Assembly: GCA_036265345.1 (NCBI GenBank)
Contig: DATAPE010000265.1
Coordinates: forward strand, 1-5,881
Direction: 5' to 3'
Source: DATAPE01 sp036265345
GTDB taxonomy: Bacteria > Actinomycetota > CADDZG01 > WHSQ01
Length of the DNA stretch: 5,881 bases
A model generated the notes under the pieces. The model was not told where the DNA came from and searched no databases. It was given only the letters and a program-made list of their open reading frames with translations. Shown one piece after another: positions 4,548 through 5,881 of the stretch. A program made the position numbers and the translations under genes. Positions within the stretch are counted from its first letter, which is position 1. The number at the start of each line of letters is the position of its first letter.

Positions 4548-5881
4548 ATGTCGGCTACAGGCGAGGGCTCGACCGTTTCACGCACCACCGACACGGAACG
4601 GCTGCACGAGCTTGGTTACGCGCAAGAGCTCCTGCGCCAGATGGGGGGCTTCTCCAACTTCGCAGTCTCCTTCACAATCATCTCGATCCTCTCGGGTTGC
4701 TTGACGCTCTACCTCTTCGGCATGAACACCGGAGGGCCGGTCGATATGACTCTCGGGTGGCCCCTCGTGGGCATCATGGTCACGTTCGTCGGGCTGGCGA
4801 TGGCGGAGGTGTGCTCCAGCTACCCCACCGCCGGTGGTCTGTACTACTGGTCGGCGAAGCTCGCCCGCAACAACGCGCCCGCGTGGAGCTGGTTCACGGG
4901 ATGGTTCAACCTGATGGGACAGGTGGCGGTTACTGCCGGAATCGACTTTGGTCTGGCGTTCTTCCTGACCGCGTTCCTGAATCTCTTGTTCAACTACCCC
5001 ACGGGCCCAGGTTGGGTGATCTTCATCTATGCGATCGTCCTGTTCGTCCATGGATTGCTGAACACGTTCGGCGTGCGGCTGGTGGCATTGCTCAACGATG
5101 TAAGCGTGTGGTGGCACATCATCGGCGTCCTCTTCATCGTCGGCGTGTTGTGGATCGTGCCCGACCATCATCAGTCGCTCTCGTTCGTCTTCACGAAGTT
5201 CGTGAACAACACGGGGTGGAGCTCGAAGATCTATGTCTTCCTTCTCGGTCTGTTGCTGGCCCAATACACGTTTACGGGCTACGACGCCTCCGCCCATATG
5301 ACCGAGGAGACGCGGGACGCCGCGGTGACCGGGCCGTGGGGCATCGTCATGTCCATCGTCGTTTCACTGATCGCAGGGTGGATCCTGCTCATCGGAGTCA
5401 CCTGGGCGATCCAGAACTACGCGGCTGAGCTGGCTTCTTCCACCGGCGTTCCCCCGGCGCAGATCTTCATCGACGCCGCGGGGCGGCATCTAGGCGAGTT
5501 CCTGCTGTTCATCGTCGTGGTCGCGCAGTTCTACTGCGGGATGTCTTCCGTCACCGCCAACTCGCGCATGATCTACGCGTTCTCTCGCGATGGCGCCCTA
5601 CCGGGGTCGGCGTTCTTCCATCGGATAAACAAGCGGACCCGGACGCCGACGAACTCGATCTGGCTGGCTACGGTGGGAGCTTTCATCCTAGGGGTCCCCT
5701 ACCTGTGGAGCCCCGTGGCGTACTTCGCTGTGACATCCATCGCGGTCATCGGCCTCTACATCGCCTACGCGATACCGATCCTGCTGCGGCTGATCAACGA
5801 TGAGAACTTCGTTCCCGGCCCGTGGAATCTCGGACGGTGGAGCAAGCCGATCGGGTGGATCGCAGTGATCTGGGTGGTCTT
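4548..5881 (+). CDS. APC-superfamily amino acid/amine permease (GABA/choline ACT-type), 3' end outside window
   Basis: The frame is open from the ATG to the last base: 444 complete codons without a stop. A hydrophilic N-terminus is followed by ELGYAQELLRQMGGFSNFAVS (approximately 21-41) and by GGPVDMTLGWPL (62-73), then AEVCSSYPTAGGLYYW (86-101). This is the signature pattern of the amino acid/choline transporter branch that includes GABA and choline permeases. Hydrophobic segments lie near residues 37-60, 70-90, 118-148, 155-175, 186-205, 227-246, 264-288, 315-338, 370-388, 391-414 and from 433 on. That makes about eleven of the expected twelve. A conserved loop MTEETRDAA (251-259) follows segment 6. 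Family length is about 500 or more residues, so only the last part is missing. It would import the amine or amino acid used by the flanking enzymes across the inner membrane. Specificity (putrescine, GABA, ethanolamine or other) cannot be read from sequence. Confidence 0.9.
   Translation, partial: MSATGEGSTVSRTTDTERLHELGYAQELLRQMGGFSNFAVSFTIISILSGCLTLYLFGMNTGGPVDMTLGWPLVGIMVTFVGLAMAEVCSSYPTAGGLYYWSAKLARNNAPAWSWFTGWFNLMGQVAVTAGIDFGLAFFLTAFLNLLFNYPTGPGWVIFIYAIVLFVHGLLNTFGVRLVALLNDVSVWWHIIGVLFIVGVLWIVPDHHQSLSFVFTKFVNNTGWSSKIYVFLLGLLLAQYTFTGYDASAHMTEETRDAAVTGPWGIVMSIVVSLIAGWILLIGVTWAIQNYAAELASSTGVPPAQIFIDAAGRHLGEFLLFIVVVAQFYCGMSSVTANSRMIYAFSRDGALPGSAFFHRINKRTRTPTNSIWLATVGAFILGVPYLWSPVAYFAVTSIAVIGLYIAYAIPILLRLINDENFVPGPWNLGRWSKPIGWIAVIWVV

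Noticed and set aside
4578..5297. A 239-codon minus-strand open frame opposite the permease
   Set aside because: It is charged and repetitive in composition with no motif, as expected from the reverse of membrane-protein codons.
4481..5428. A 315-codon plus-strand open frame over the permease start
   Set aside because: It is an Arg/His-rich out-of-frame reading. The true frame from 4548 has a strong ribosome site, membrane segments and permease motifs and stays open to the window end.

Overview
The window is dense, GC-rich coding DNA from what looks like a member of the Actinomycetota. The basis is high GC, GTG and TTG start codons, tightly packed genes, and protein family styles typical of that phylum: an aldehyde dehydrogenase that begins directly at the NPATEE motif and carries GQDCCARSR around the catalytic cysteine, plus a glutamine-synthetase-like ligase next to glutamine-amidotransferase-fold proteins. 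No taxon below phylum can be named from sequence reading alone. No RNA gene, mobile element, repeat array or CRISPR array was seen.

Layout: two divergent arms flank a 114-base intergenic region (2171-2284). The leftward arm (minus strand) holds a glutamine-synthetase-like gamma-glutamyl-amine ligase (2170-785), a class I glutamine amidotransferase (780-76), and the first 23 codons of a gamma-glutamyl-GABA-hydrolase (PuuD)-like gene that leaves the window at base 1 (71-1). The gaps between these genes are 4 bases each, so this is almost certainly one operon. The rightward arm (plus strand) holds an NAD(P)-dependent aldehyde dehydrogenase (2285-3634), an SDR oxidoreductase whose ATG directly follows the dehydrogenase stop (3635-4408), and, after a 139-base gap, an APC-superfamily amino acid/amine permease (4548 onward) that runs off the right edge with about 11 membrane segments visible.

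Together the genes fit a gamma-glutamylation route for using an amine as carbon and nitrogen source, the logic of the Puu putrescine pathway. The permease imports the amine, and the ligase joins it to glutamate using ATP. Oxidoreductases convert the far end of the molecule to an aldehyde and then a carboxylate, and an amidotransferase-fold hydrolase releases glutamate and an amino acid. No FAD-dependent PuuB-type oxidase is visible. An SDR sits where an oxidation enzyme is needed, which leaves open an amino alcohol such as ethanolamine as substrate. The substrate is inferred, not shown. The locus is a variant of a known theme rather than an evidently new system. Its most notable points are the ligase's replaced ammonium-site glutamate, the two adjacent amidotransferase-fold genes, and the SDR.
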